Source: Actinobacteria bacterium OV320 (GTDB taxonomy: Bacteria; Actinomycetota; Actinomycetes; Streptomycetales; Streptomycetaceae). From it: 64,000 bases of DNA. Below the pieces are notes generated by a model, which was given only the letters and a program-made list of their open reading frames with translations, was not told where the DNA came from and made no database searches. Below, piece by piece: positions 24,180 through 32,534 of this stretch (position 1 is the first letter of the stretch; every line of letters starts with the position of its first letter). The stretch is taken from the NCBI GenBank assembly GCA_001298545.1, contig LJCX01000034.1, positions 124,001 to 188,000 on the forward strand, given 5' to 3'. The translations under genes were made by a program, and so were the position numbers.

Positions 24180-25145
24180 TCAGGACAGGGCCGGCACCTC
24201 ACCCCGGACGAGGTTCTGCAGTGCCAGCTGGTCCCGGATGCGCTGTGCCATGGTGTTCCACTGTCTGCTGAACCCCGGGTGCCGCTCCAGCTCCTCCCAG
24301 GGCGGGCTCAAGGCCCGGTCCAGGCGCGCCTGGGGCATCCACAGGTGCAGCAGATGGTCGACGAGCGGACGCAGCACCTTCATCGCGGCCGCCTGGTTCT
24401 CGGAGCCGGGCGGCAGGCCGTCGAGCTTGTCGCCGACGGTCGTCAGCAGCCAGTCGTGCAGGGCGAGGTCCTCGCACAGCGTGGCCGCCGCCACGGGTGT
24501 GGTCCCTCGCGGCAGCCGCAGCTCGACGATCCGCCGCCCCGAGCCGAGTTCGGTGAAGAGCGCCGACGCCGGCTCGCCGTCGTCGGCCGGTGACGCGGTC
24601 CAGCGCAGGCTGGTGTCGGTGGTGGTGAGCGGAGCGTCGTGGTCCAGGAGGTCGTGCCGGCGGGAGATCCTCGCCAGCAGGGACTCCGCGATCGAACCGA
24701 CGTCCAGCAGGTCCTGCTGATGTCCGGTCAGGAAGCCCTCGGTGACGGACTTCTCGGGCAGCCTGCCGACCGGGACCAGCGAACCGGGCCGGACCAGGTA
24801 GTACCCCCAGGGCCGGCGCCGGTCGGGCCCGGTGGCCGGGGCGGAGAAGTACGCCGTCGACTGCAGGACGCGGCCCTCGACGAGCCCCGCGTGCGCGGCC
24901 ACGGTGCCGACCGCGCGGACCTTGGCCCCGGTGGCGGTGGGCAGCCGGCAGTCGACGCCGGTGAGGACGTCCGGGGAGAGGGCGTGCCGGTTGGGGCGCC
25001 GCGAGGTCCGGACGGGTTCGTCGGCGCGCAGCCGCAGCAGCAGCACGGCCGTCCGCTCGTCCACCGCCCTGCGGGTGGGCAGCAGACAGGTCCGCACCTC
25101 ACCGCAGATGAGGGCGGGACCGTCGGTCGTGCCCAGGCCGCTCAT
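24180..25145 (-). CDS. SCO2521-family protein (unknown function)
   Basis: 321 aa, no membrane segment or known catalytic motif. The N-terminal part is beta-rich (ALICGEVRTCLLPTRRAVDE, VLLLRLRADEPVRTSRRPN) and the C-terminal part helical (LHDWLLTTVGDKLDGLP, VDHLLHLWMPQARLDRAL). The order and partners match the Streptomyces protein family catalogued as SCO2521, from memory. ATG 25145 begins 1 nt after the preceding gene's stop, indicating coupling. It is conserved with a methyltransferase and variant P-loop protein; its job is not known. Confidence 0.75.
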   Translation of the reverse strand: MSGLGTTDGPALICGEVRTCLLPTRRAVDERTAVLLLRLRADEPVRTSRRPNRHALSPDVLTGVDCRLPTATGAKVRAVGTVAAHAGLVEGRVLQSTAYFSAPATGPDRRRPWGYYLVRPGSLVPVGRLPEKSVTEGFLTGHQQDLLDVGSIAESLLARISRRHDLLDHDAPLTTTDTSLRWTASPADDGEPASALFTELGSGRRIVELRLPRGTTPVAAATLCEDLALHDWLLTTVGDKLDGLPPGSENQAAAMKVLRPLVDHLLHLWMPQARLDRALSPPWEELERHPGFSRQWNTMAQRIRDQLALQNLVRGEVPALS

Positions 25146-25146
25146 G

Positions 25147-26145
25147 TCACAACCCCGGCGGGAACACGTAGGACGTGCGGTCCACGACCCCCGCGGGCAC
25201 CGGGAAGCCCTCACCGGTGGACCGCGCGGCGACCTGCTGGAGCGCCTCGGCCTCCACGTGGACCTGGTCGAGGATGACGCGTACGGCGTGCTCGACGGGC
25301 AGGAACCGGGTCGGCAGGACGCTGCACGTGACGTAGGCGGTGAAGGGCGTCGCGGCGGGGTTGAGCTGGAGGACGGGCGGCAGCGCGTCCCATTCGGCCG
25401 GGAACTCCGCACCCTGCCAGCGGGTGGGGGTCAGCACGGCCGCGCCGTTGTCCCGCAGCAGCCCGAGCCGGACCAGCTGCCAGACGGAGGCCAGGAAGGC
25501 GCAGGACCAGGTGCGCGCGTCCTCGGGCCCGTTCCACAGTTCGACGTCCAGGAACACGGAGTGGCCGCGGGCCTCGGTCTCGCTCGGCGGCTGCCAGACG
25601 CCGGTGGAGTCCAGGGCGGCCGAGGTCCGCTGGGAGGGGGTGCGGCGGCCGTTGGTGAGCCAGCCGGTGCGGCCGACGGGCGGACGGAAGCCGTTGCTGC
25701 CTGGCGGCGGTGACTCCACCAGCCGGTGCAGGACGGACTCGGCGGGCCGGGCCCGGTCACGGTGGTCGGAGCCGCCGGGGCCGGGGGCGGGGCCGGCGCA
25801 GCCCGACTCGCGGGCCAGGTAGTCGATGGTCAGCCCGGCCTCGGCCGCCGCCGCCAGCAGGGGCGGGATCAGCTCGGCGGGGGTGGCCAGCCGGGAGAAG
25901 TAGTCGTCGATCAGGAAGCAGGTGCTGATCCGGGGCCGGCGGCCCGGCGGCAGCGGGCCCAGACCGGCCCGCGCGGCCTCCACCCAGGGCCGTACGCCGG
26001 CGAAGTGGCGGCGCAGCCGAGCGGCCCCCTCGGCGAAGTCCTCCATGTACAAGTGCCCTAATTCCAGGGAGAGATGGGAGAAGGGCACGGATTCGGTGCG
26101 CGGGTCGGCGCTGCTCTCCCGGAAAACGGTGCCCGGCCCGTTCAC
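25147..26145 (-). CDS. SCO2522-family protein (unknown function)
   Basis: 332 aa, soluble. It opens with SVPFSHLSLELGHLYMEDF and has ISTCFLIDDYFSRLATPAE, a Rossmann-like beta strand followed by acidic residues, then LTIDYLARESGC and, after a Pro/Gly-rich linker, HSVFLDVELWNGPEDARTWSCAFLA. No catalytic signature is recognised. The GTG at 26145 overlaps the preceding stop as GTGA, so it is coupled to the P-loop gene. Family assignment (SCO2522) rests on context and remembered sequence character. Confidence 0.75.
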   Translation of the reverse strand: MNGPGTVFRESSADPRTESVPFSHLSLELGHLYMEDFAEGAARLRRHFAGVRPWVEAARAGLGPLPPGRRPRISTCFLIDDYFSRLATPAELIPPLLAAAAEAGLTIDYLARESGCAGPAPGPGGSDHRDRARPAESVLHRLVESPPPGSNGFRPPVGRTGWLTNGRRTPSQRTSAALDSTGVWQPPSETEARGHSVFLDVELWNGPEDARTWSCAFLASVWQLVRLGLLRDNGAAVLTPTRWQGAEFPAEWDALPPVLQLNPAATPFTAYVTCSVLPTRFLPVEHAVRVILDQVHVEAEALQQVAARSTGEGFPVPAGVVDRTSYVFPPGL

Positions 26146-27068
26146 AACTGCCCCCAGAACTTGTCGTCGGTCAGCCGCTGCGCGAGATCCCCGATGGCCT
26201 GCCAGGTCTCGTTGTTGGCGATCCGGCGGTCGTGCACGTCCTCGTCCGTGATGAGGCGTTCCTGCCACTGCAGGACGGGTTCCAGCGGAATGGACGCCAG
26301 CACCCGGGTTCTGCCGATACCTCGGCCGGCCGCGAGTTCCTCGAGTTCCTTGTCGCACTGCCGCATCCACGCGTACTGCGCGGGCGACACCTGGGACCAC
26401 AACGGCGACTCGAGATCGGGCACCGCGGCGCGGACGAACCTGATGGAGCCGCCCAGCACGTCGGGGTCGTGTCCGATGGCCGTACCGGCTTGCACTATCC
26501 CCTGTTTCCCGAATACAAGTTCGGCCGCCGCCATGACGTGCTGGCGGGTCCACCGGTGATAGACGAGCCAGCGGTTCTTCAGGCGGCCGAGTCCGCCTCG
26601 GGGCGAGGTGGCGGCGAGTGCCAGGTCCATCGCATAACTGCGGCCGGCGCTCAGGTCGATGATGATGACGTCGAATTCGCGTTTCAGCCGAAGGACGAGA
26701 TCCACACAGCGGTGCAGGTTCTCCTCGTCGGTGACGAATTCACCGGCCGTGCGGTCGCCGGGCAGCAGTACCAGCCGCCCGGAGCCGCCGGGCCTGCCGC
26801 GCAGCACGGGGTGTTCGGTGCGCGCCCAGACGTCGACCCGCAGCGGCTCGCCCGTCTTGCCCTTCAGATACGAGTGCAGACCGCGCCCCTCGGCCTCGGA
26901 GAGCACGTCGGGCAGGTCGAACACGGCGGCGGCGGTGGGCGAGCCGAAGTCGAAGTCCAGGTAGCAGACGTCGTCCCCGTCCAGCGCGCGGTGGTACGCG
27001 AGGTTGGCGCTGGTGACGGACCGGCCGGTGCCTCCCTTGTCGGAGGCGGCGAAGACGAGCACCTTCAC
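26142..27068 (-). CDS. SCO2523-family variant P-loop (ParA/MinD-like) protein
   Basis: 308-aa SIMIBI-class NTPase-like protein. The deviant Walker A is KGGTGRS (K11-S17): the signature lysine of ParA/MinD/ArsA ATPases is retained but the second lysine is Arg. The next strand carries YLDFDFGSPT (Asp38, Asp40) and the switch II region VIIIDLSAGRS lies near residue 140. ParA-like proteins use ATP to position cargo or gate membrane binding; here the Arg may slow hydrolysis. GTG 27068 overlaps the upstream stop (GTGA). Centre of the SCO2521-2525-type cluster. Confidence 0.82.
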   Translation of the reverse strand: MKVLVFAASDKGGTGRSVTSANLAYHRALDGDDVCYLDFDFGSPTAAAVFDLPDVLSEAEGRGLHSYLKGKTGEPLRVDVWARTEHPVLRGRPGGSGRLVLLPGDRTAGEFVTDEENLHRCVDLVLRLKREFDVIIIDLSAGRSYAMDLALAATSPRGGLGRLKNRWLVYHRWTRQHVMAAAELVFGKQGIVQAGTAIGHDPDVLGGSIRFVRAAVPDLESPLWSQVSPAQYAWMRQCDKELEELAAGRGIGRTRVLASIPLEPVLQWQERLITDEDVHDRRIANNETWQAIGDLAQRLTDDKFWGQL

Positions 27069-28924
27069 ACCCCCCGGGCGTCTGCGCCCCGGGCGCGGGC
27101 CAGGGCGTAGAGCCGGGCGAGGACGCCGAGGGCGAGCGCGTGGGCGGTGCCGGGCTGTTTGTCGACGAGCTGACGGGCCCGACGCAGATCGGCCTCGATG
27201 CCCTTGATCTCTTCTCCCTGGGGACTCTTGGGGGCGGGAGCGGGCTGCTCCAGCTGCTCCTTGCCGAACAGGTGGGCGGCCTCGCTGAGCGCCGCCTGGG
27301 CGAGGGCGGTCATCTCGGAGCTGCGGATCGGATCCTGCGCGTAGAGGGCGTGCGCGGCCACCATGCACTCGGTGACGCGCTCGGTGATGCTCCAGGACAA
27401 CGGTCCCGTGCGGACCGGCGATTCGGGGTACACGGCGTGCACGTTGTCCCACAGGCCGACGCCCTCGCCGTCGCTGACGCGACGCGCCCAGAGGTGGTCG
27501 AGGATGTTCTCGGCGAGCGCGAGAAGTCGGTCCTGCGAGCCGATGTTGCGGGACAGTGCGCACAGTTGGACGGTCCGCTTGAGCAGCTGCGCGGAGAAGT
27601 CGCCCATCGTCCACTTCATGGCCGGGCCGATCTCCTCACTGCCCAGCAGCGGGAGGGTGACTCCGGGGTTGTGCAGACCGATCGCCGGGTCCTCACGGGC
27701 CGTCCGGCTCGTGATGCGGCCGCGTTCGGCGAGGCGTTCCATGACGGCGACGGTGCGGGTGAGGTCGTCGTCGGTGGCACGGCGGCGCAGCAGGTCGTGG
27801 ACGAGGATCGAGGCCACGGACAGGGAGAAGTACTCGGACTCCAGCTGCTGGAGCGTGGTGCGCCAGGGGATCTCCTCCAGCGGCCAGGTGGCGGCGTCGA
27901 AGCGGGCGATGCCCGACCAGTACTGCTGGGTGATCTCCCAGCGCAGCCGCAGCGCGTCGGCGAGCTTCTGCTGTTCGGCGGTGAGCAGGCCGAGGACGAG
28001 GGTGCGCTCGGAGGACAGGTCGGGGATGCCGTCGAGGGCGACGACGGTGAAGTACAGGTACGGCACGGCGTGGGCGACGCCCTGGGGCTGCTTGCCGATG
28101 TCCTGGGCGGTCTGCGCCTCGACCTCGACCTCGGGGGCGTCCTTCACCAGGCTCCAGGCCCAGCCGCACTCGAACAGCCGGTTCTCGTTGCGGAGTTGGT
28201 CGGCGACATCGGTGTCCAGGCCGAGGGTGACGCTCTCGCTGATGAGGGCGCGCAGCGACTTGAACCGGTCCTGGAAGCGTTGCAGGACCTGGCGGTCGGA
28301 CAGCCGGCCCCGGCCGAGCAGCCGCGCGAGCGCCTGCCCCTGGTCGGAGGCGATGTCGACGACGTTGACGGTGAAGGAGCGCAGCAGGCTCACCATGGCC
28401 GCGGTCAGGCGGGCGCTGGTGGCCTCTCTCAGCTTGTCGATGCGGGCGAGGGTGCTGGCCCGCTGGGTCTTGCCCCGGTACACCTTGAGGAAGCCGAGGG
28501 TGGCCAGGCAGAGCGTGATCGACATGGAGTAGGAGTCGACGACTCCCACTTCCTCCTGCTCCTTGGAGAGTTCGTGCTCCGGGTTCTCCGGGGCGAAGTA
28601 GTAGCCGCCGGCGAAGGTCGGACTCTCCTCGCCGCGGTGGTTCTCCATGAAGTCGCCGAGGATCTCCAGGAGGTTCATGGGAATCTCGCTGGAGTCACCC
28701 GCGTTCCTGAGGGCCCTCTCCACGTCCAGCTGAGTGGTGTCGGGGTCGTCCAGACGGAACGGTTCGATTTCGGTGGCGGGGTACAGAAGGCAGAGCAGGC
28801 GCTCCGCGTCGGCGACGCTGCTGCGGCCGCCCCATTCACCCCATTGCCATTCCCCGTTGTCGAAAGAATGACGAGCGATGGCCTGCCACACCTCGAGCAG
28901 GTTCTGTCTCGGCTTGATCTGCAT
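27065..28924 (-). CDS. SCO2524-family helical protein (unknown function)
   Basis: About 619 aa, predominantly alpha-helical, soluble, with conserved-looking Trp-rich N-terminus (LLEVWQAIARHSF, WQWGEWGG) and long amphipathic helices resembling repeat scaffolds. The C-terminal end contains a charged helix (EIKGIEADLRRARQLVDKQ). No enzyme motif is seen. ATG 28924 (MQIKPRQNL) is preferred because GAGGGGA lies 6 nt upstream; ATG 28930 would abut that site. Stop overlaps the next gene by GTGA. Likely a scaffold or recognition subunit partner of the P-loop protein; inference only. Confidence 0.75.
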   Translation of the reverse strand: MQIKPRQNLLEVWQAIARHSFDNGEWQWGEWGGRSSVADAERLLCLLYPATEIEPFRLDDPDTTQLDVERALRNAGDSSEIPMNLLEILGDFMENHRGEESPTFAGGYYFAPENPEHELSKEQEEVGVVDSYSMSITLCLATLGFLKVYRGKTQRASTLARIDKLREATSARLTAAMVSLLRSFTVNVVDIASDQGQALARLLGRGRLSDRQVLQRFQDRFKSLRALISESVTLGLDTDVADQLRNENRLFECGWAWSLVKDAPEVEVEAQTAQDIGKQPQGVAHAVPYLYFTVVALDGIPDLSSERTLVLGLLTAEQQKLADALRLRWEITQQYWSGIARFDAATWPLEEIPWRTTLQQLESEYFSLSVASILVHDLLRRRATDDDLTRTVAVMERLAERGRITSRTAREDPAIGLHNPGVTLPLLGSEEIGPAMKWTMGDFSAQLLKRTVQLCALSRNIGSQDRLLALAENILDHLWARRVSDGEGVGLWDNVHAVYPESPVRTGPLSWSITERVTECMVAAHALYAQDPIRSSEMTALAQAALSEAAHLFGKEQLEQPAPAPKSPQGEEIKGIEADLRRARQLVDKQPGTAHALALGVLARLYALARARGADARGV

Positions 28925-28974
28925 GCCCATTCCCCTCGCACAGGCCCATCACCATGTAAAAGAACGCCGACATC

Positions 28975-29760
28975 TTATTCGTCGCGCCGCTCTTTACGTT
29001 GCCCGCAGGCCAGGATCATACCCGTGTAGCCATCCCGTACAAGCTGCTTCGGATTGGCCGTGCGGTGAATCTCCACATTTTCCGCGTAACCGCTGAGAAC
29101 CGCCCTGACTTCGGATTCGTCGATATCCCGGGCGGGAAATTCGTGAGAACCTACGCGATATCCTTCGGAGTGTTCCATGAAGGCGGCGGCGAAAGGCGCA
29201 CCAGAATTCAGGGCGTTCATGAAACACCCCACCCCTCGCCGGAACTCGGCGAGGGAGGTGGTGATGGACTCGGCGACGAAGAACATCGTGCCGAGGTCCC
29301 AGCGCCGCGTATCGGCGCAGAGATCGAAGAGGCTGCCCGACTCGGGCTGCTGGACGGCCTCCTTGAACCGGACCCGGGGCGTCATGCTGAGCGTGGCATA
29401 TGCCTCGTCCTTGCACAGGACGTTCCAGAACTGATCCCAGTGGGGGGCGTAGTCGGGGCACTGACTCCGGAGATACTCCAGATTCCGGGCGGACCGCTCC
29501 AGCAGCGTGATCCGGTCGCACCAGGGAAGCATGGCGAGGGCCGGATAGAGATTGGGTCCGGCGCCGACGTCGATACCGGAAGCCGCCCGCTCACGACCTC
29601 GGAAGTGATCACTGAAGTGATCGCGCACATGGGAGAGGATCTCCTCGTCCACGGCCTGCATCTCGAGGTAATTGTGGCTGATGTACATGCCGGGATCGAA
29701 GTCGTCCCAGAGCACGTCATCATTCAGCTTTTGGTCAGCTGTGGGCGGTACCGAGGTCAT
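28975..29760 (-). CDS. SCO2525-family SAM-dependent methyltransferase
   Basis: 261 aa. Class I methyltransferase fold: motif I GIDVGAGPNLYP (about residues 62-73), acidic end of strand 2 ITLLERSARNLEYL, and a later FFVAESITTSLAEF block. Overall it resembles the NNMT/PNMT-type small-molecule methyltransferases, including the N-terminal YISHNYLEMQ. First gene of the cluster, 50 nt ahead of the helical protein. Divergent from a GNAT. The methyl acceptor is unknown; a protein or nucleotide of the same cluster is possible. Confidence 0.82.
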   Translation of the reverse strand: MTSVPPTADQKLNDDVLWDDFDPGMYISHNYLEMQAVDEEILSHVRDHFSDHFRGRERAASGIDVGAGPNLYPALAMLPWCDRITLLERSARNLEYLRSQCPDYAPHWDQFWNVLCKDEAYATLSMTPRVRFKEAVQQPESGSLFDLCADTRRWDLGTMFFVAESITTSLAEFRRGVGCFMNALNSGAPFAAAFMEHSEGYRVGSHEFPARDIDESEVRAVLSGYAENVEIHRTANPKQLVRDGYTGMILACGQRKERRDE

Positions 29761-29880
29761 GATTCAGCGTAGCAGGACGCATGGGTCTTGAAGGAGTGGA
29801 TGCACAGAGCAATGATGGAGATCAGGTACGCAAATCGCACTGGCTGCAATTCGATTTGTCGACATTCACAAGGGGACGGT

Positions 29881-30399
29881 ATGACTCCTCTTCCCGGAGA
29901 TCGTTTTCCGTCGGGCACCGGTTCGATAATGAGCCAGATGTCCGGAGAAAGACCCTTACGGATCAGAGCGGTCACCGAGGCGGATCTACCCCATATCGTG
30001 CGCCTCGATGCCGACGCGTTCCCTCACGGCCCCTACCCCTACTTCGTCCTGCGCCAGCTCATCGCCGCCTGCTCCGGCCTCGTGTACGTCGTGGACGACG
30101 GCACGGACCTCTACGGATACGTGCTCGCGACCTCGCCGAACGACGCGCAGAGCTGGGTTCTCAGCCTCGCCATCACTCCTGGGCTGCGCGGAAAGGGTCT
30201 CGGCCGGCAGCTGATGACGAAACTGCTCGGCCTGCTACGGACGAAGGGCACCCACTCCGTCCGGCTCTCCGTGGAGCCGCGCAACGACTCGGCCATCGCG
30301 TTGTACCGCTCCCTGGGTTTCGTCCCGGATCCCGGCGGGCCCCGCGCGGACTACTTCGGCCCGGGCGAGGACCGTCTCCTCATGACGCTCACCCTGTGA
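29881..30399 (+). CDS. GNAT-family N-acetyltransferase
   Basis: 172-aa acyl-CoA transferase. The core begins RIRAVTEADLPHIVRLDADAF; strand 4 LSLAITPGLRGKGLGRQLM contains the pyrophosphate-binding Q/RxxGxG/A motif, and SVRLSVEPRNDSAIALYRSLGF is the RimI-like C-terminal signature. ATG 29881 has AGGGG 5 nt upstream; ATG 29929 and 29938 are alternatives. Divergent from the SCO2525-type methyltransferase gene, so it may share regulation. Acetyl acceptor unknown; RimI-like members modify protein N-termini. Confidence 0.88.
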   Translation: MTPLPGDRFPSGTGSIMSQMSGERPLRIRAVTEADLPHIVRLDADAFPHGPYPYFVLRQLIAACSGLVYVVDDGTDLYGYVLATSPNDAQSWVLSLAITPGLRGKGLGRQLMTKLLGLLRTKGTHSVRLSVEPRNDSAIALYRSLGFVPDPGGPRADYFGPGEDRLLMTLTL

Positions 30400-30444
30400 G
30401 ACTCGTCCGGTCACGCTCACCCCGTGAAACTCACCCTCTGACGC

Positions 30445-30897
30445 TCACTCGGTGAGCTCCCCGAAACCCCGCACATACCGGCGCTGCCAGGGCGTCTCCA
30501 CCGCGCGCCGGTCGTAGTGGCGGCGGACGTAGTCCACCGCCTCGGCCGCCGGTACGCCGTCCAGGACCGCCACACAGGCCAGGGCCGTTCCGGTGCGGCC
30601 TCGGCCGCCGGCGCAGGCGATCTCCACGCGTTCGCCGGCCGCGCGGCGCCACGCCTCGGTGAGGGTCGCACGGGCCTGCGCGCGGTCGCTCGGGAGGCGG
30701 AAGTCGGGCCAGCGGAGCCAGCGGGACTCCCAGGGCGGCCGTGGGGGCCGCGCGCCGAGGAGGTATACGCCGTACGCGGGGGTGGGGGCCGTACGGTCGA
30801 GCGGGCGGCGCAGGCCGCGGCCGCGGATCAGGCGGCCGGACGGCAGCAGGAGCACCCCGGGGTCACCCTCACGCCAGACCCACGCGTCGTTTCTCAT
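30445..30897 (-). CDS. Small protein-tyrosine-phosphatase-like enzyme
   Basis: 150 aa. The P-loop CAGGRGRTGT is a full CX5R(T) signature (Cys95, Arg101) with a candidate general acid Asp in RWPDFRLPS (about residue 65). It is much smaller than classical PTPs and belongs to the short actinobacterial dual-specificity-like group. The start ATG 30897 directly abuts a GGGGAG; the product is cytosolic with no targeting signal. Divergent from the sigma factor at 30978. Substrate unknown. Confidence 0.82.
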   Translation of the reverse strand: MRNDAWVWREGDPGVLLLPSGRLIRGRGLRRPLDRTAPTPAYGVYLLGARPPRPPWESRWLRWPDFRLPSDRAQARATLTEAWRRAAGERVEIACAGGRGRTGTALACVAVLDGVPAAEAVDYVRRHYDRRAVETPWQRRYVRGFGELTE

Positions 30898-30977
30898 CTC
30901 CCCATTCGAACGCGGTCACGGGGGACGGGCAACCGATTCGGCGCAACCGGTGGTCTGGAGGGCGAGGAGGGTGCTTG

Positions 30978-31583
30978 ATGCAGGCCGAACAAGAAGACCG
31001 GTTCCAGGAGTTCGTCAGAGCCCGGTGGTCCCGGCTCGTACGGACCGCGTATCTGCTCACGGGGGACGTCCACCACGCGGAGGACCTGACGCAGACCGCG
31101 CTGGCCAAGGCGTACCGGTCGTGGCGGCGGATCTCGCGCAGCGACAACCCGGAGGCGTACGTGCGGCGGATGCTGGTCAGTTGCAACAGTGACCGGTTCC
31201 GCAAGCGGCGGGTCACCGAGGCGCTGACCGCGGCGCCGCCGGAGCGGGCGGGACGCGACGAGGGCGCGGGGCGGGTGGAGGAGCGCGGCTCCCTGCTGGC
31301 CGGGCTGGCCCAACTGCCGCCGAAGCAGCGGGCGGTGGTGGTCCTGAGGTACTGGGAGGACCTGTCCGAGGCGGAGGTGGCCGACGTGCTCGGCTGCTCC
31401 CCCGGCACGGTCAAGAGCCAGGCGTCGAAGGGGCTCGCGAAGTTGCGCAGGTATCCGGGGCTGGCCGCCGACCGCGCGGTGTCCGGTGGTCGGGGGCAGG
31501 GCCAGGGCCAGGGCCAGGGATCCCAGGGTCAGGGCCACCGTCACGTTCCGATTCAGGGTCAGGTTCAAGGAGGCAGCAGGTGA
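30978..31583 (+). CDS. RNA polymerase sigma factor, SigE (ECF-like) family
   Basis: 201-aa alternative sigma factor. Region 2 is visible as FVRARWSRLVRTAYLLTGDVHHAEDLTQTALAKAYRSW (two-part core, residues about 12-49) and region 4 as LPPKQRAVVVLRYWEDLSEAEVADVLGCSPGTVKSQASKGLAKL. It is the SigE70-type seen with membrane partners in actinobacteria. The C-terminal 35 residues are an unusual GQGQGQG repeat tail from a repetitive tract near 31497-31560. The stop overlaps the next gene (GTGA), which probably encodes its regulator. Confidence 0.9.
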   Translation: MQAEQEDRFQEFVRARWSRLVRTAYLLTGDVHHAEDLTQTALAKAYRSWRRISRSDNPEAYVRRMLVSCNSDRFRKRRVTEALTAAPPERAGRDEGAGRVEERGSLLAGLAQLPPKQRAVVVLRYWEDLSEAEVADVLGCSPGTVKSQASKGLAKLRRYPGLAADRAVSGGRGQGQGQGQGSQGQGHRHVPIQGQVQGGSR

Positions 31584-32524
31584 ACGGGGCGGGAGAGCGG
31601 GTGAACCAGGGGGACTCCGGGTTCGAGGAGCGGATGCGTGAACTGCTCGCCGAGGACGCGTACACCATCCAGCCCTCGTCGGCGCCGTATCCGGCGATCC
31701 GGCGGCGTGGACTGGCCGAGCGGCGGCGGCGTGTGGCGATGACCGGGGCGGCGCTGATGACGCTGGCCGCGGTGCCCGTGGGGGCGTACGCCGTGGCCGG
31801 GGGGAACGGGGGGCGGGGCGCGGACACGGCGGCGCCGAAGCCGTCGGTCAGTGCCCCGCACAGCCCGGCCGGGAGCCCGCGGGCGACTACGGGCGGCACG
31901 GCGGCCGGGCCCGCACAGCCGGCCACGAGCGGGCAGTTGCTCGACGGGATCACCTTCCCGCAGGCGGCGGACGGGCTGAAGAAGTGCCTGGCCGCCGAGA
32001 GCGGGCCGCCCGGGAGCGCCGCGGATCTGGGCGAGGCCGAGAACTACCGGATCGTCCTGGCGATCAAGAGCACCGGAGACTCCAACGCCCCCGGCGACGG
32101 CATCTACGTCACCGCGGTGGATCAGCGGTCCACGGGCCGCTGGGTGGTCTGCTCCATCAAGGACGGTGTGGCCTCGGGCATCAGCGCCGGCACGATCGAC
32201 ACCGGGGTGCCGGGCACGGGCCCGGTCGTGGTCGACAGCAACGGCGAGCAGCTGTACCAGCAGTCGTTCATGGACAAGGGCAGGTGGAAGCTGCCGTTCA
32301 GGTGGGGAATGATCGGCACCGTCGAGGCGTCGGTGGCCAAGGTGACCGTGTCCTACGGCGACGGCGGCCCCGTGACCGCGACCCTGGACCACGGCTGGTT
32401 CGCCGTCGCCGGTCTGCTGAACCAGCAGGTCACGCTGGCCCCGCACATCAAGGGCTACGACGGCTCCGGCAAGCTGGTCTACGACTCCGACCAGGACGGG
32501 ACGTACCAGCGCACGCTGCCCTAG
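31580..32524 (+). CDS. Single-TM membrane protein, putative regulator of the SigE-family sigma factor
   Basis: 314 aa. The cytoplasmic N-terminal part (FEERMRELLAEDAYTIQPS, IRRRGLAERRRR) precedes one TM (about residues 53-73), then a Ser/Pro/Ala-rich extracellular linker and a beta-rich C-terminal domain. This layout, and the GTGA overlap with the sigma gene, fits an anti-sigma-like membrane partner, although no zinc-anti-sigma HxxxCxxC motif is present. GTG 31580 with GGAGG upstream is the start. Ligand of the outer domain is unknown. Confidence 0.7.
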   Translation: MNGAGERVNQGDSGFEERMRELLAEDAYTIQPSSAPYPAIRRRGLAERRRRVAMTGAALMTLAAVPVGAYAVAGGNGGRGADTAAPKPSVSAPHSPAGSPRATTGGTAAGPAQPATSGQLLDGITFPQAADGLKKCLAAESGPPGSAADLGEAENYRIVLAIKSTGDSNAPGDGIYVTAVDQRSTGRWVVCSIKDGVASGISAGTIDTGVPGTGPVVVDSNGEQLYQQSFMDKGRWKLPFRWGMIGTVEASVAKVTVSYGDGGPVTATLDHGWFAVAGLLNQQVTLAPHIKGYDGSGKLVYDSDQDGTYQRTLP

Positions 32525-32534
32525 GGCGCGTCTG

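Noticed and set aside
31497..31560. Collagen-like or phage-related repeat in the sigma gene tail
   Set aside because: It is a short in-frame GQ-type expansion; there is no collagen Gly-X-Y pattern or phage context.
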